DNA from: an uncultured Microbacterium sp.
Lineage (GTDB): Bacteria; Actinomycetota; Actinomycetes; Actinomycetales; Microbacteriaceae
Direction: 5' to 3'
Assembly: GCF_943912325.1 (NCBI RefSeq)
Contig: NZ_CALTTX010000059.1
Coordinates: forward strand, 1-15,518
Length of the DNA: 15,518 nt
The notes below the pieces were generated by a model. It saw only the letters and a program-made list of their open reading frames with translations, made no database searches and had not been told where the DNA came from. The position numbers and the translations under genes were made by a program. Of the stretch, positions 5,887-12,772 are shown piece by piece; positions within the stretch are counted from its first letter, which is position 1; each line of letters opens with the position of its first letter.

Positions 5887-7551
5887 ATGACAGCGGATGC
5901 CGCGGGGTCGCCGTCGTCCGCCGACCTCCAGCATCGGGGCGTCGAGCCTCGCACGCTCGGCGAGCGCGGCGTCGTGTTGCGACTGCCGCGCGCGGCGGTG
6001 CCAGCGGACTGGGCGCACGGCGCGAGCGCACTCGCGGGCGTGCGTGAGGCCGTCGCGGGCGGCTCGTCGGTCATGCTCCGCTTCGATCGGGAGCGCGATC
6101 GGAATGCCGCGCTCGACGCTCTCGCCGCTGTGAAACCGGTCGCGGCCGCGCGCGACGAGGCGCGAGTCGTGAAAATCGACGTCGTCTATGACGGTGACGA
6201 CCTCGACGAAACGGCCGAGCTGCTCGGCCTCTCGCCCGAAGCGCTCGTCGCGGCGCACACGGCGGCGGAATGGACGGCGCGCTTCGTCGGGTTCGCGCCG
6301 GGCTTCGCCTACCTCGAAGCACCCAGTAGGGCACCGGGCCAAGCGCCCGGCCAGACGCCCGGCAATGCTCTCGCGGTGCCCCGCCGCGACAGCCCGCGCA
6401 CGCGCGTGCCCCGCGGCTCGGTCGCCCTCGCGGGCGGATACTCCGCCGTCTACCCCCGCGAGACGCCGGGCGGGTGGCGGCTGATCGGGCGCACGGACGT
6501 GCGTTTGTGGGACGAGGCGCGCGGTGCCGACGCGGCCCTCGTCACAGCGGGGACGCGGGTGCGCTTCACGCCGGTGCGCGGGAGCGCACGGGCGGCGGGC
6601 TCGGCGGAGGCGAAAGGAGTCGAGCAGGGGTCGGATGCAGCATCCATCTCCCCTCCCGAATTGCCGCGCGCGCTCACGGTCGCGCACACGGGGCTCCCGA
6701 TCGCCGTGATCGACGAGGGCCGGCCGGGCTTCGCGGGGCTCGGCGTGAGCACTTCGGGTGCGATGGATCGCGGCGCGTATCGGCGCGCGAATCGGCTCGT
6801 CGGCAATCCGCGCGGCGCGGCCGCGCTCGAACTCAGCGGTGCCGGGGCCGAGCTGGCATTCACCGACGACACGGTAGTTGCCGTGACCGGCGCAGTGGGG
6901 GAGCTGTGGGCCGACGGTGTCGGCGAGGTTCTGCCCAACGCGCCGTTCTTGGTGCGGGCCGGCGCGATCCTCGCGATCGAGCCCGCCGACCGCGGCGTTC
7001 GCATCGTGGTCGCCGTGCGCGGGGGAGTGCTCGCTCGAGAAACCCTCGGCTCGCGTTCGTCAGACACGCTCGGCGGGCTCGGCCCCACACCGCTCCTGAC
7101 CGGCGACCGTATCGGTATCGCATCCGAGCCGCACACTCTCGTCGGCAACCCCGAAGCCGGGCCAGCGCTCCCTGGCCTGGGCGAGACGATCGAGGTTCCG
7201 ATCGTTCCGGGGCCCGACGACGACCAGTTCGCGCCCGCGCAGTGGCGCGCGCTCTGCGAAAACCCATGGACAGTGACGCCGCGCTCCGATCGCATCGGCA
7301 TGCGCCTCGCGGGTGAACCGCTCGTGCGCATGCCCGGCCTCGACATCGAAAGCCAGGGGCTCGTGCGCGGTGCGGTGCAGGTGCCGCCCGACGGTCAGCC
7401 GATCGTTTTTCAGGCCGACCACCCCGCGACGGGCGGCTACCCCGTGATCGGCGTCGTCACCGAGTCCGCGCTCGACGTGCTCGCTCAGGCTCCCGCCGGC
7501 GTGATCGTGAGTTTCATCGCACAGCGCCGCACAGCGCGACCTCCGGCCTAA
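5887..7551 (+). CDS. Fused 5-oxoprolinase subunits B and C (PxpB-PxpC)
   Basis: A single 554-residue chain joins two usually separate subunits. The N-terminal part (about 20-230) is the KipI/PxpB (AHS1) domain, with FVGFAPGFAYLE (133-144), VPRGSVALAGGYSAVYP (174-190) and GGWRLIGRT (195-203). After a loose Ala/Gly/Ser-rich linker (231-258), the C-terminal part (260-545) is the KipA/PxpC (AHS2) domain, with DEGRPGFAGLGVSTSGAMDR (276-295) and FQADHPATGGYPVIGVV (508-524). With PxpA, these subunits split 5-oxoproline (pyroglutamate) to glutamate using ATP. No pxpA is in this window, so a partner must be elsewhere if it is a true oxoprolinase; otherwise it could belong to the broader urea-amidolyase-related group. 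The ATG at 5887 has GAAGGGCGG upstream and is preferred over an ATG 22 codons earlier. A three-fold APGQ/APGQ/TPGN run sits at 149-160. The stop overlaps that of the convergent DUF445 gene. Confidence 0.9.
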   Translation: MTADAAGSPSSADLQHRGVEPRTLGERGVVLRLPRAAVPADWAHGASALAGVREAVAGGSSVMLRFDRERDRNAALDALAAVKPVAAARDEARVVKIDVVYDGDDLDETAELLGLSPEALVAAHTAAEWTARFVGFAPGFAYLEAPSRAPGQAPGQTPGNALAVPRRDSPRTRVPRGSVALAGGYSAVYPRETPGGWRLIGRTDVRLWDEARGADAALVTAGTRVRFTPVRGSARAAGSAEAKGVEQGSDAASISPPELPRALTVAHTGLPIAVIDEGRPGFAGLGVSTSGAMDRGAYRRANRLVGNPRGAAALELSGAGAELAFTDDTVVAVTGAVGELWADGVGEVLPNAPFLVRAGAILAIEPADRGVRIVVAVRGGVLARETLGSRSSDTLGGLGPTPLLTGDRIGIASEPHTLVGNPEAGPALPGLGETIEVPIVPGPDDDQFAPAQWRALCENPWTVTPRSDRIGMRLAGEPLVRMPGLDIESQGLVRGAVQVPPDGQPIVFQADHPATGGYPVIGVVTESALDVLAQAPAGVIVSFIAQRRTARPPA

Positions 7552-8825
7552 ACCGGCAGGATCGCGTGCGCGATGGCATAGATCACGACGCCCGCGAGAG
7601 CGCCGACGATCGTGCCGTTCAGGCGGATGAACTGCAGGTCCTTGCCGACCATGAGCTCGATCTTGGCGGTCGTCTCTTCGGCGTCCCAGCGCTCGATCGT
7701 GTCGGTGATGATCGAGGCGATGTCGTGGCGGTAGCGGTCGACGAGGAACCCGGCGGCATCCATCACTTGCGCATCGATGCGCGTGCGCAGCGCCTCGTCG
7801 CTCGCGAGACGGTCGGCGAACCCGATGAGGGCCTCGCGCACGCGCGTGCGCAGGCCGCTTTCGGGGTCGGCGAGGGCCGTGAGCAATCCCGTCTTGGCGG
7901 TGTCCCACGCGGAGCCCGCGAGTTCGCGCAGGCGCGGCGAATCAAAGACGCCCGACTTCGCGTGCTCGAAGCGCTCGATCATCGCCGGGTCGTGTTGCAG
8001 GGCGCGGGCGAGGCGCCCGAGGTAGCCGGTGATGGCGTGGCGGGCGGGATGTTCGGGGTCGGCGCGCACCTTGTCGACGAACGCGACCGCCTCGCGGTAG
8101 GCCGTGTCATCGACCAGACGGTGTGCGAGCGAGGGCACCCAGCTCGGCAGTCGGCGCGACACGAGACCCTCGAAGGCCTGCTTATTGCCGTGCAGCCAGG
8201 CCGCGAGCGAATCGGCGGCGAGGTCGACCGCCGCGTGGTGGGCGTCGGCATCGACGAGGCGTTCGAGCCAGCCGCCGAGCGTCGGCGCCCATTCGGGATC
8301 GATCAGGTGTTGCTGGGCGAGGTCGGCGACGAGCGAGCGCACGTCGTCGTCGCTCAGCGCCGTCAGCACGCCCGACGCCATCGCGCTCGCCTCGGTAGCG
8401 ACCCGTTCGGCGTGCGCGGGCTCGCGCAGCCACTCGGCGAGGCGCGACGAAACAGAGAACGACGCGAGCTTTGTGCCGACGACGTCGGCCGAGAGAAAGT
8501 TGTCTTCGACGAACTCGCCGAGCGAGCGTCCGATCTCGTCTTTGCGCTTCGGAATGATCGCAGTGTGGGGGATGGGGATGCCGAGGGGATGCCGGAACAA
8601 CGCCGTCACCGCAAACCAGTCCGCCAGCGCCCCGACCATGCCGCCCTCACCGAGGGCGCGGGTATATGCCATCGCGGGAATGCGTTGCTGCAGCACGAAT
8701 CCGACGATGAACAGCACCGCCATGGCGACGAGCCCGCCCAGGGCGACGATCTTCATGCGGCGAAGGGCCGCGCGCCGGAGTTCGTCGGCCGGCGACAACA
8801 CGAACGGCAGCGATCGCGGTGTCAT
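7548..8825 (-). CDS. DUF445 family membrane protein
   Basis: This 425-residue protein is of the DUF445 (YjiN-like) family. A membrane segment (about 25-46) is followed by the family signature EGGMVGALADWFAVTALFRH (60-79), PLGIPIPHTAIIPKRKDEIG (80-99) and SLGEFVEDNFL. A long, mainly helical middle contains repeated charged helices. A second membrane segment closes the chain (about 400-425, ending GVVIYAIAHAILPV). The middle is therefore held at the membrane by both ends. The family's function is not established. Its start overlaps the aldo/keto reductase stop in ATGA (8822-8825), which implies translational coupling within one mRNA. Its stop (TAG, 7548-7550) overlaps the opposing TAA of the 5-oxoprolinase gene. 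Confidence 0.9.
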   Translation of the reverse strand: MTPRSLPFVLSPADELRRAALRRMKIVALGGLVAMAVLFIVGFVLQQRIPAMAYTRALGEGGMVGALADWFAVTALFRHPLGIPIPHTAIIPKRKDEIGRSLGEFVEDNFLSADVVGTKLASFSVSSRLAEWLREPAHAERVATEASAMASGVLTALSDDDVRSLVADLAQQHLIDPEWAPTLGGWLERLVDADAHHAAVDLAADSLAAWLHGNKQAFEGLVSRRLPSWVPSLAHRLVDDTAYREAVAFVDKVRADPEHPARHAITGYLGRLARALQHDPAMIERFEHAKSGVFDSPRLRELAGSAWDTAKTGLLTALADPESGLRTRVREALIGFADRLASDEALRTRIDAQVMDAAGFLVDRYRHDIASIITDTIERWDAEETTAKIELMVGKDLQFIRLNGTIVGALAGVVIYAIAHAILPV

Positions 8826-9856
8826 CCCCGCACCTCGTCGGGCTCACCGCGCAGGCTCACCCAGGCGCGGTCGAAGCTGCGCGAGCCCGACACGGCAGGA
8901 GCGATCGCGTCGAGGGTCGCGAGAGCCGAGGCATCCGGTCGCCGATCGAGCGCTCCCAGCCACTCGTCGATCCGCGCGGGGAACCGCGAGCCGGGAATCG
9001 GCGCGATCGTGACGCCGAGCTGATCGGCACGCGCGAACAGCCACGCGAGCGCGAGCTGCGCTGTCGTCAGGCCCGACGCTCGGGCGATCTCGACGACCTG
9101 TGCGCGCAGCTCGGCGTTCGCAGCGAGGTTCTCGGGCGAGAAGCGGGGGAACGAGTGGCGCCCGTCGCCCTCGCCGAGGTCGTCGGGCGTGAATGCGTCG
9201 GTCAACCATCCGCGGCTGAGCGGTGAGTAGGGCACGATCCCGACGCCGAGCTCGACGGCGGTCGGCACGACCGAGAGCTCGATGTCGCGACTGACGAGGT
9301 TCCACTCGGTCTGCACGGCCGTGATCGGATGCACGGCGTGCGCCCGGCGAAGCTCGTCGGCGGTCGGCTCGGAGAGCCCGAGAAAGCGCACCTTTCCGGC
9401 CGTGACGAGCTCGGCCATCGCGCCGACGGTCTCTTCGATCGGCGTGTTGGGGTCGACGCGGTGCTGGTAATAGAGGTCGACGTGATTGGTGCCGAGCCGC
9501 GCGAGGCTCTCGTCGATTTGCTCGTGCACGTACGCGGCGTCGCCGCGGGCCGAGCGCTTGCCGATCTGGGTTCCGGTGATGCCGAACTTCGTCGCGAGCA
9601 CGACCTCGTCGCGGCGATCACGCAGCAGCTTCGCGATCGTCTTTTCGCTGCGACCGCCGCCGTAGATGTTGGCCGTGTCGATGAACGTCACGCCGCGATC
9701 GACCGCATGCGTGAGCGTCGCGAGGGCATCGTCGTCGCTGATCGCGCCGTAGACATCGGTCAGGCTCATGCCGCCGTAGCCGAGGGCGGTGACCTCGAGC
9801 GCACTCGCGCCCTGGCCGAGGGTGACGTGGGGGAGAGCAGGGGGAGTGAGAGTCAT
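8822..9856 (-). CDS. Aldo/keto reductase
   Basis: The product is 344 residues from the ATG at 9856, the first start followed by aldo/keto reductase sequence; upstream the frame is open but reads as Arg/Ser-rich shadow of the dehydrogenase gene. The catalytic tetrad is visible: Asp60 and Tyr65 in FIDTANIYGGG, Lys90 in LATKFG, His132 in YYQHRVDPNTPIEE. Further family marks are YGGMSLTDVYG near 27-37, KVRFLGLSE (155-163), EWNLVSRDIE and PYSPLSRGWLTD. It is an NADPH-dependent (beta/alpha)8 oxidoreductase of the general type that reduces aldehydes or ketones, probably cytosolic; the substrate is not readable. The gap to the upstream dehydrogenase stop is only four bases, and its own stop overlaps the DUF445 start by ATGA. 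No strong ribosome-binding site is seen, so it may rely on coupling to the gene before it. Confidence 0.93.
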   Translation of the reverse strand: MTLTPPALPHVTLGQGASALEVTALGYGGMSLTDVYGAISDDDALATLTHAVDRGVTFIDTANIYGGGRSEKTIAKLLRDRRDEVVLATKFGITGTQIGKRSARGDAAYVHEQIDESLARLGTNHVDLYYQHRVDPNTPIEETVGAMAELVTAGKVRFLGLSEPTADELRRAHAVHPITAVQTEWNLVSRDIELSVVPTAVELGVGIVPYSPLSRGWLTDAFTPDDLGEGDGRHSFPRFSPENLAANAELRAQVVEIARASGLTTAQLALAWLFARADQLGVTIAPIPGSRFPARIDEWLGALDRRPDASALATLDAIAPAVSGSRSFDRAWVSLRGEPDEVRG

Positions 9857-9860
9857 GCGC

Positions 9861-11054
9861 TCAGCCTGACACGGGTCCGAGCCACGCTGACGCGACCGTC
9901 GCGTGCGCGGACTCGGGATCGGACGGGTGGAACAGCCCCGCCGTGACATCGCGCGACAGGCGCCCGAGCTCGGCGGACGAGAAATACGACGACCCGCCCG
10001 CGACGAGCACGGCCTCGTCGACGACGCGCTTCGCCGAGACGACGGCACGGTGCTTCACTCCCGAGAGCAGCGAGAACCAGCGCGCGCCGTGATCGGCGCG
10101 GTCATCGATGTCGCGCGCGAGGGCCGCGATCTGCGGAACGATGCCGTCGTACGCGAGCGCCATCTCGGCGATGCGCCAGCGGATGTCGGGGTCATCGCTG
10201 TAGGGCAGGCCCGTGCGCTTCGACCGGCGCCCGCGCGCCGCCTCGACCGCGAGGTCGAGAGCACGCCGCGCGAGCCCCGTGTAGACCGACGCGAGCAAGA
10301 CCTCGAACGAACTGAAGATGCCGAAGACGATCGGATCGGGATTCGGCCCCGCCGCGATCTTGCGCACGACCCGGTCGGCGCTCGCGCGAGCCCCGTGCAG
10401 TTCGGTCGTGCGCGATTGGGTCGCGCGCATGCCGACGGTGTCCCAGTCGTCGCGGATCACGATGCGGCCCGCCTCGACCTCGTCGCGCGGGACGAAGGCG
10501 TAGACCATCGTCGGCGCGTCGGGCTCGGTCGTGTCGAGCCCGTGCAGGCCGAGGTGCGTCCACGCGGGCGAGAGCGACGTGAAGATCTTCGTGCCGGTGA
10601 AGGTGTACGACCCATCCGCTTGCGGTTCGGCAACCGTGTCGGAACCGAACAGCACGAGGTCGTTCCCCGCCTCCGAGATCCCGAACGCGAACACGTCGCC
10701 CGCGACGGCGCCGTCGAACACGAACCCCACATCGTCGATCCCGCGATCGGCGAGGATCTTCGCGACCGCCGTCCAGACGAGGTGCATGTTGATCGCGAGC
10801 GCGGTGGCGGGCGCGGCCTGCGCGAGGCGCTGTTGCAACAGGGATGCCTCGGCGAGTCCGAGCCCGAGACCCCCGCGTTCGCGGGGCACGAGCGCCCGCA
10901 GGTACCCCACCTCGGCGAGGTCGGCGACATCGTCGTGCGGGAACGTGTTCTCGGCGTCGTGCCGCGCGGCACGCGCGCGGATGCGCTCGATCAACTCGTC
11001 GGGAAGGACGGATGCCGGGTCGAATACGGGGTCGGGTGCGCTCACAGCATCCAT
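9861..11054 (-). CDS. Acyl-CoA dehydrogenase family flavoprotein
   Basis: This 397-residue protein from the ATG at 11054 has GAGGGGAAG directly before it; two earlier in-frame ATGs (11075, 11093) lack such a site. The layout is that of acyl-CoA dehydrogenases: an N-terminal helical domain (RALVPRERGGLGLGLAEAS at about 53-71), the middle beta domain with FGISEAGNDLVLFG (124-137), YTFTGTKIFTS (150-160) and WDTVGMRATQSRTTEL (204-219), and a C-terminal helical domain. The enzyme should bind FAD. I cannot identify the catalytic glutamate of the classical fatty-acid enzymes with confidence, and its divergent sequence fits the group that includes flavin monooxygenase-like members (SfnB/DszC type) as well as true dehydrogenases. 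It sits 48 bases downstream of the MFS gene and four bases upstream of the aldo/keto reductase gene, so it is probably part of one transcript. Confidence 0.87.
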   Translation of the reverse strand: MDAVSAPDPVFDPASVLPDELIERIRARAARHDAENTFPHDDVADLAEVGYLRALVPRERGGLGLGLAEASLLQQRLAQAAPATALAINMHLVWTAVAKILADRGIDDVGFVFDGAVAGDVFAFGISEAGNDLVLFGSDTVAEPQADGSYTFTGTKIFTSLSPAWTHLGLHGLDTTEPDAPTMVYAFVPRDEVEAGRIVIRDDWDTVGMRATQSRTTELHGARASADRVVRKIAAGPNPDPIVFGIFSSFEVLLASVYTGLARRALDLAVEAARGRRSKRTGLPYSDDPDIRWRIAEMALAYDGIVPQIAALARDIDDRADHGARWFSLLSGVKHRAVVSAKRVVDEAVLVAGGSSYFSSAELGRLSRDVTAGLFHPSDPESAHATVASAWLGPVSG

Positions 11055-11082
11055 TCTTCCCCTCGCCTCCGACATCGAAGCG

Positions 11083-11102
11083 CGCCGCGTCATCCCGCGG
11101 CG
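11083..11102 (-). terminator. GC hairpin just after the MFS stop codon
   Basis: CGCCGCG (11083-11089) and CGCGGCG (11096-11102) form a perfect 7-bp stem with a 6-base loop. On the minus strand it begins immediately after the MFS stop codon (11103-11105) and lies before the dehydrogenase start. No T-run follows, so it could be a weak terminator, an mRNA-processing or stabilising hairpin, or chance in GC-rich DNA. Confidence 0.35.
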
Positions 11103-12308
11103 TTATGTCACCGTCGGCATCATGTCGGTGTCGGGAATGGGGCTCGCGTCGCGGTGGCGCAGATCGGGGAAGAGGCGGATGCACGCGAACGCGACGAGAC
11201 ACCCCGCGCCGGCGAACAGCGTGCTCGCCCAGAACGCCCCGACGGGCCCCGGCCCATCGATCAGGAATCCCGCAACGGCCGAGCCCGCGGCCGCGCCGAT
11301 CAGCTGACCCGTGCCGATCCAGCCGTATGCCTCGGCGGTGTCGCTGAACTTCACGCTCGCGCTCGTCATGGCGAACACGACGGCGAGCGCGGGCGCGATG
11401 CCGATTCCCGCGACGATGAGCGAACCGCCGAGCCAGAAGGCGTGGAGCGAGAACGTCGAGATGAGAAGACCCACCGTCACGATCGCCATGCGCCGTGCCA
11501 TCGCGCCGCGCCCGATCGGAACGTGCCCGAGCGAGAGGCCGCCCGCGAGACTGCCGATCGAGAACACGGCGAGCACGAGCCCCGCTTCGATCCCGCCGTG
11601 ACCGAAGGTCGCGACGACCCCCGCCTCGACGGCGGAACACGCCCCGATCAACAGGAATCCGATGATCGTCGCGAGCAACACCGGGGGCTTCGTGAGTACT
11701 TTGCCGAGTGCGCGGCGGCTGCGCGGAATGCGCACGCGGCCGACCTCGGGCGAGAGGATGAACCACGAGCATCCGACGATGAGGATCCCGACGACGAGCA
11801 GCATCGCCTGAACCGTGCCGACCTGCGTGCCGACGATCGTGATGACGACGGGCGCGATGATCCAGATGATCTCTTGCAGCGACGCGTCGAGAGAGAACAG
11901 CGGCGTGAGCTGCTTCGACGTGACGAGCTTGGGATAGATCGTGCGAACGGCGGACTGCACGGGCGGGCTCGAAAGCCCCGCGAGCGCCCCGAAGGCCATG
12001 TACCCCGGCAGTGAGAGCGGCAGCACGCCGATCGCGGCGAGCGCGAGTGCGCAGATGGATGCTGTGAGCGTCAGCACGCGCCGCATGCCCCAGATCCCCA
12101 TCCACCGGCTCGTCACGGGCCCCGAGATCGCCTGACCGACCGACACGGCCGCGAGCACGAGGCCCGCTTGGCCGTAGGAGCCGGTCGACTGCTCGACGTG
12201 CAGGAGGACGGCGAGGCTCGTCATTCCGCTCGGAAAGCGTGCCGTGAGCTGAGCGGCGATGATGCGGGCGACCCCGGGGGTGCTGAGGAGTTCGCGGTAG
12301 CCGGCCAC
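11103..12308 (-). CDS. MFS transporter
   Basis: The product is a 401-residue membrane protein with roughly twelve hydrophobic segments, as in the major facilitator superfamily. A motif-A-like loop, SRWMGIWGMRRVL (67-79), follows the second segment. A central cytoplasmic loop rich in Arg and Lys (near RIPRSRRALGKVLTK, about 193-207) divides two halves of six segments. The type resembles actinobacterial efflux-like proteins, but the cargo cannot be told. The start is a GTG at 12308. A TAGCGT box ends six bases before it on the coding strand, so translation is probably leaderless. It opens the minus-strand run leading to the acyl-CoA dehydrogenase, the aldo/keto reductase and the DUF445 protein, so it may export or import the small molecule those two enzymes handle; this is inference from position only. 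Confidence 0.9.
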   Translation of the reverse strand: MAGYRELLSTPGVARIIAAQLTARFPSGMTSLAVLLHVEQSTGSYGQAGLVLAAVSVGQAISGPVTSRWMGIWGMRRVLTLTASICALALAAIGVLPLSLPGYMAFGALAGLSSPPVQSAVRTIYPKLVTSKQLTPLFSLDASLQEIIWIIAPVVITIVGTQVGTVQAMLLVVGILIVGCSWFILSPEVGRVRIPRSRRALGKVLTKPPVLLATIIGFLLIGACSAVEAGVVATFGHGGIEAGLVLAVFSIGSLAGGLSLGHVPIGRGAMARRMAIVTVGLLISTFSLHAFWLGGSLIVAGIGIAPALAVVFAMTSASVKFSDTAEAYGWIGTGQLIGAAAGSAVAGFLIDGPGPVGAFWASTLFAGAGCLVAFACIRLFPDLRHRDASPIPDTDMMPTVT

Positions 12309-12320
12309 GACCCCACGCTA
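12309..12320 (-). promoter_or_regulatory. Leaderless promoter for the MFS gene
   Basis: On the minus strand TAGCGT (12320 down to 12315) is followed by six bases and then the GTG at 12308, the same spacing as at the YbaK-family gene. No Shine-Dalgarno fits. The -35 position falls in the inverted repeat at 12334-12362 and does not resemble a -35 consensus. Confidence 0.5.
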
Positions 12321-12333
12321 GTCGGCCGCGTGG

Positions 12334-12362
12334 GCGCCGCGGCATCCCCGACGCCGCGGCGC
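12334..12362. repeat. Perfect 10-bp GC inverted repeat beside the MFS promoter
   Basis: GCGCCGCGGC (12334-12343) and GCCGCGGCGC (12353-12362) are exact reverse complements around a 9-base loop. The left arm overlaps the -35 position of the MFS promoter on the minus strand. It could be an operator or an RNA hairpin for a rightward transcript. The GC-rich background makes chance possible, though ten perfect pairs is longer than the other hairpins seen here. Confidence 0.5.
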
Positions 12363-12377
12363 TCGGTCGGCGCCCGT

Positions 12378-12403
12378 GCGACACGCCGGAGCGACACGCC
12401 GGG
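12378..12403. repeat. 13-bp tandem direct repeat
   Basis: GCGACACGCCGGA (12378-12390) is followed at once by GCGACACGCCGGG (12391-12403), differing only in the last base. It may be a paired protein-binding site or a slippage product. Confidence 0.7.
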
Positions 12404-12430
12404 GCCGAATCCAATGTCGGAGGGGGTGCC

Positions 12431-12507
12431 TAGCGTCGAACGTGTGGACAGTTGCCGCGCGCGGGGCGTTGTCACCGCGTATTTCTGCGGCAATCGTGTC
12501 GCGGTGA
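12431..12507 (+). promoter_or_regulatory. TAGCGT box with a possible 21-codon leaderless leader frame
   Basis: TAGCGT (12431-12436) has a TG two bases upstream and is followed five bases later by GTG (12442). The frame reads VWTVAARGALSPRISAAIVS plus R and stops at TGA (12505-12507). The box is identical to that of the MFS gene, so a rightward leaderless transcript is plausible. It could equally be a distal nrdH promoter with no translated leader. Confidence 0.3.
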
Positions 12508-12528
12508 GCGTGTCGAGGGTGTGGACGA
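12443..12528 (-). promoter_or_regulatory. Two DnaA-box-like nonamers upstream of nrdH
   Basis: On the minus strand CTGTCCACA (12443-12451) matches eight of nine bases of the high-GC DnaA box TTGTCCACA, and TCGTCCACA (12520-12528) matches seven of nine. They share orientation and lie 77 bases apart. DnaA control of ribonucleotide reductase is known in E. coli (nrdAB); here it is only suggested. Confidence 0.3.
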
Positions 12529-12586
12529 ATCGGTGGAAAAGCTGTGATGAGAGTGGGGAGAGCGGTGGAAAACTACATCCGTGTAA

Positions 12587-12634
12587 CTACTACCCCTTGT
12601 GGTGGCCCCTGATGTCGGTACCCATATGTAGTAT
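12587..12634 (+). promoter_or_regulatory. Candidate pair of NrdR boxes
   Basis: CTACTACCCCTTGTGG (12587-12602) and TACCCATATGTAGTAT (12619-12634) resemble the NrdR box ACACTATATATAGTGT at about 9 and 11 of 16 positions. Their start-to-start distance is 32 bp, three helical turns, the arrangement in which NrdR represses ribonucleotide reductase operons. The second site contains TAGTAT, which may be the nrdH -10 box. The matches are modest; the position and spacing are the main support. Confidence 0.5.
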
Positions 12635-12641
12635 TGGACTC

Positions 12642-12677
12642 CCTGAGGCACGCACTGAGACACCTACTGAGACACGC
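12642..12677 (+). repeat. Three tandem 12-bp repeats in the nrdH leader
   Basis: CCTGAGGCACGC, ACTGAGACACCT and ACTGAGACACGC follow one another without gaps. The last two differ at only two bases, and all three share the core CTGAGRCAC. They lie between the candidate nrd promoter and the nrdH ribosome-binding site, so they would be in the mRNA leader. Confidence 0.7.
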
Positions 12678-12772
12678 ATCACGCAGCACACGCGTCACGC
12701 ACCAGACCGTCGTCCCACCAGCCCCACTTTTCACACAGCACTTCTCCCATACAGCACCGAAAGGATTCCGCC

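Larger units (their letters stand above)
12309..12772. other. Divergent intergenic region, MFS gene to nrdH
   Basis: These 464 bases separate the MFS gene (minus) from nrdH (plus) and hold no recognisable protein gene. In order they contain the MFS promoter, a 10-bp GC inverted repeat (12334-12362), a 13-bp tandem repeat (12378-12403), a TAGCGT box followed by a 21-codon frame (12431-12507), two DnaA-box-like nonamers (12443-12451 and 12520-12528), a repeated CGGTGGAAAA, two NrdR-box-like sites (12587-12634), three 12-bp tandem repeats (12642-12677) and the nrdH ribosome-binding site. From about 12570 to 12640 the DNA is clearly richer in A and T. Confidence 0.6.

Noticed and set aside
9903..12014. 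A 703-codon plus-strand open frame opposite the ACAD and MFS genes
   Set aside because: It crosses two recognisable minus-strand genes and reads as Arg/Glu/Asp-rich low-complexity sequence, typical of antisense frames in GC-rich DNA.
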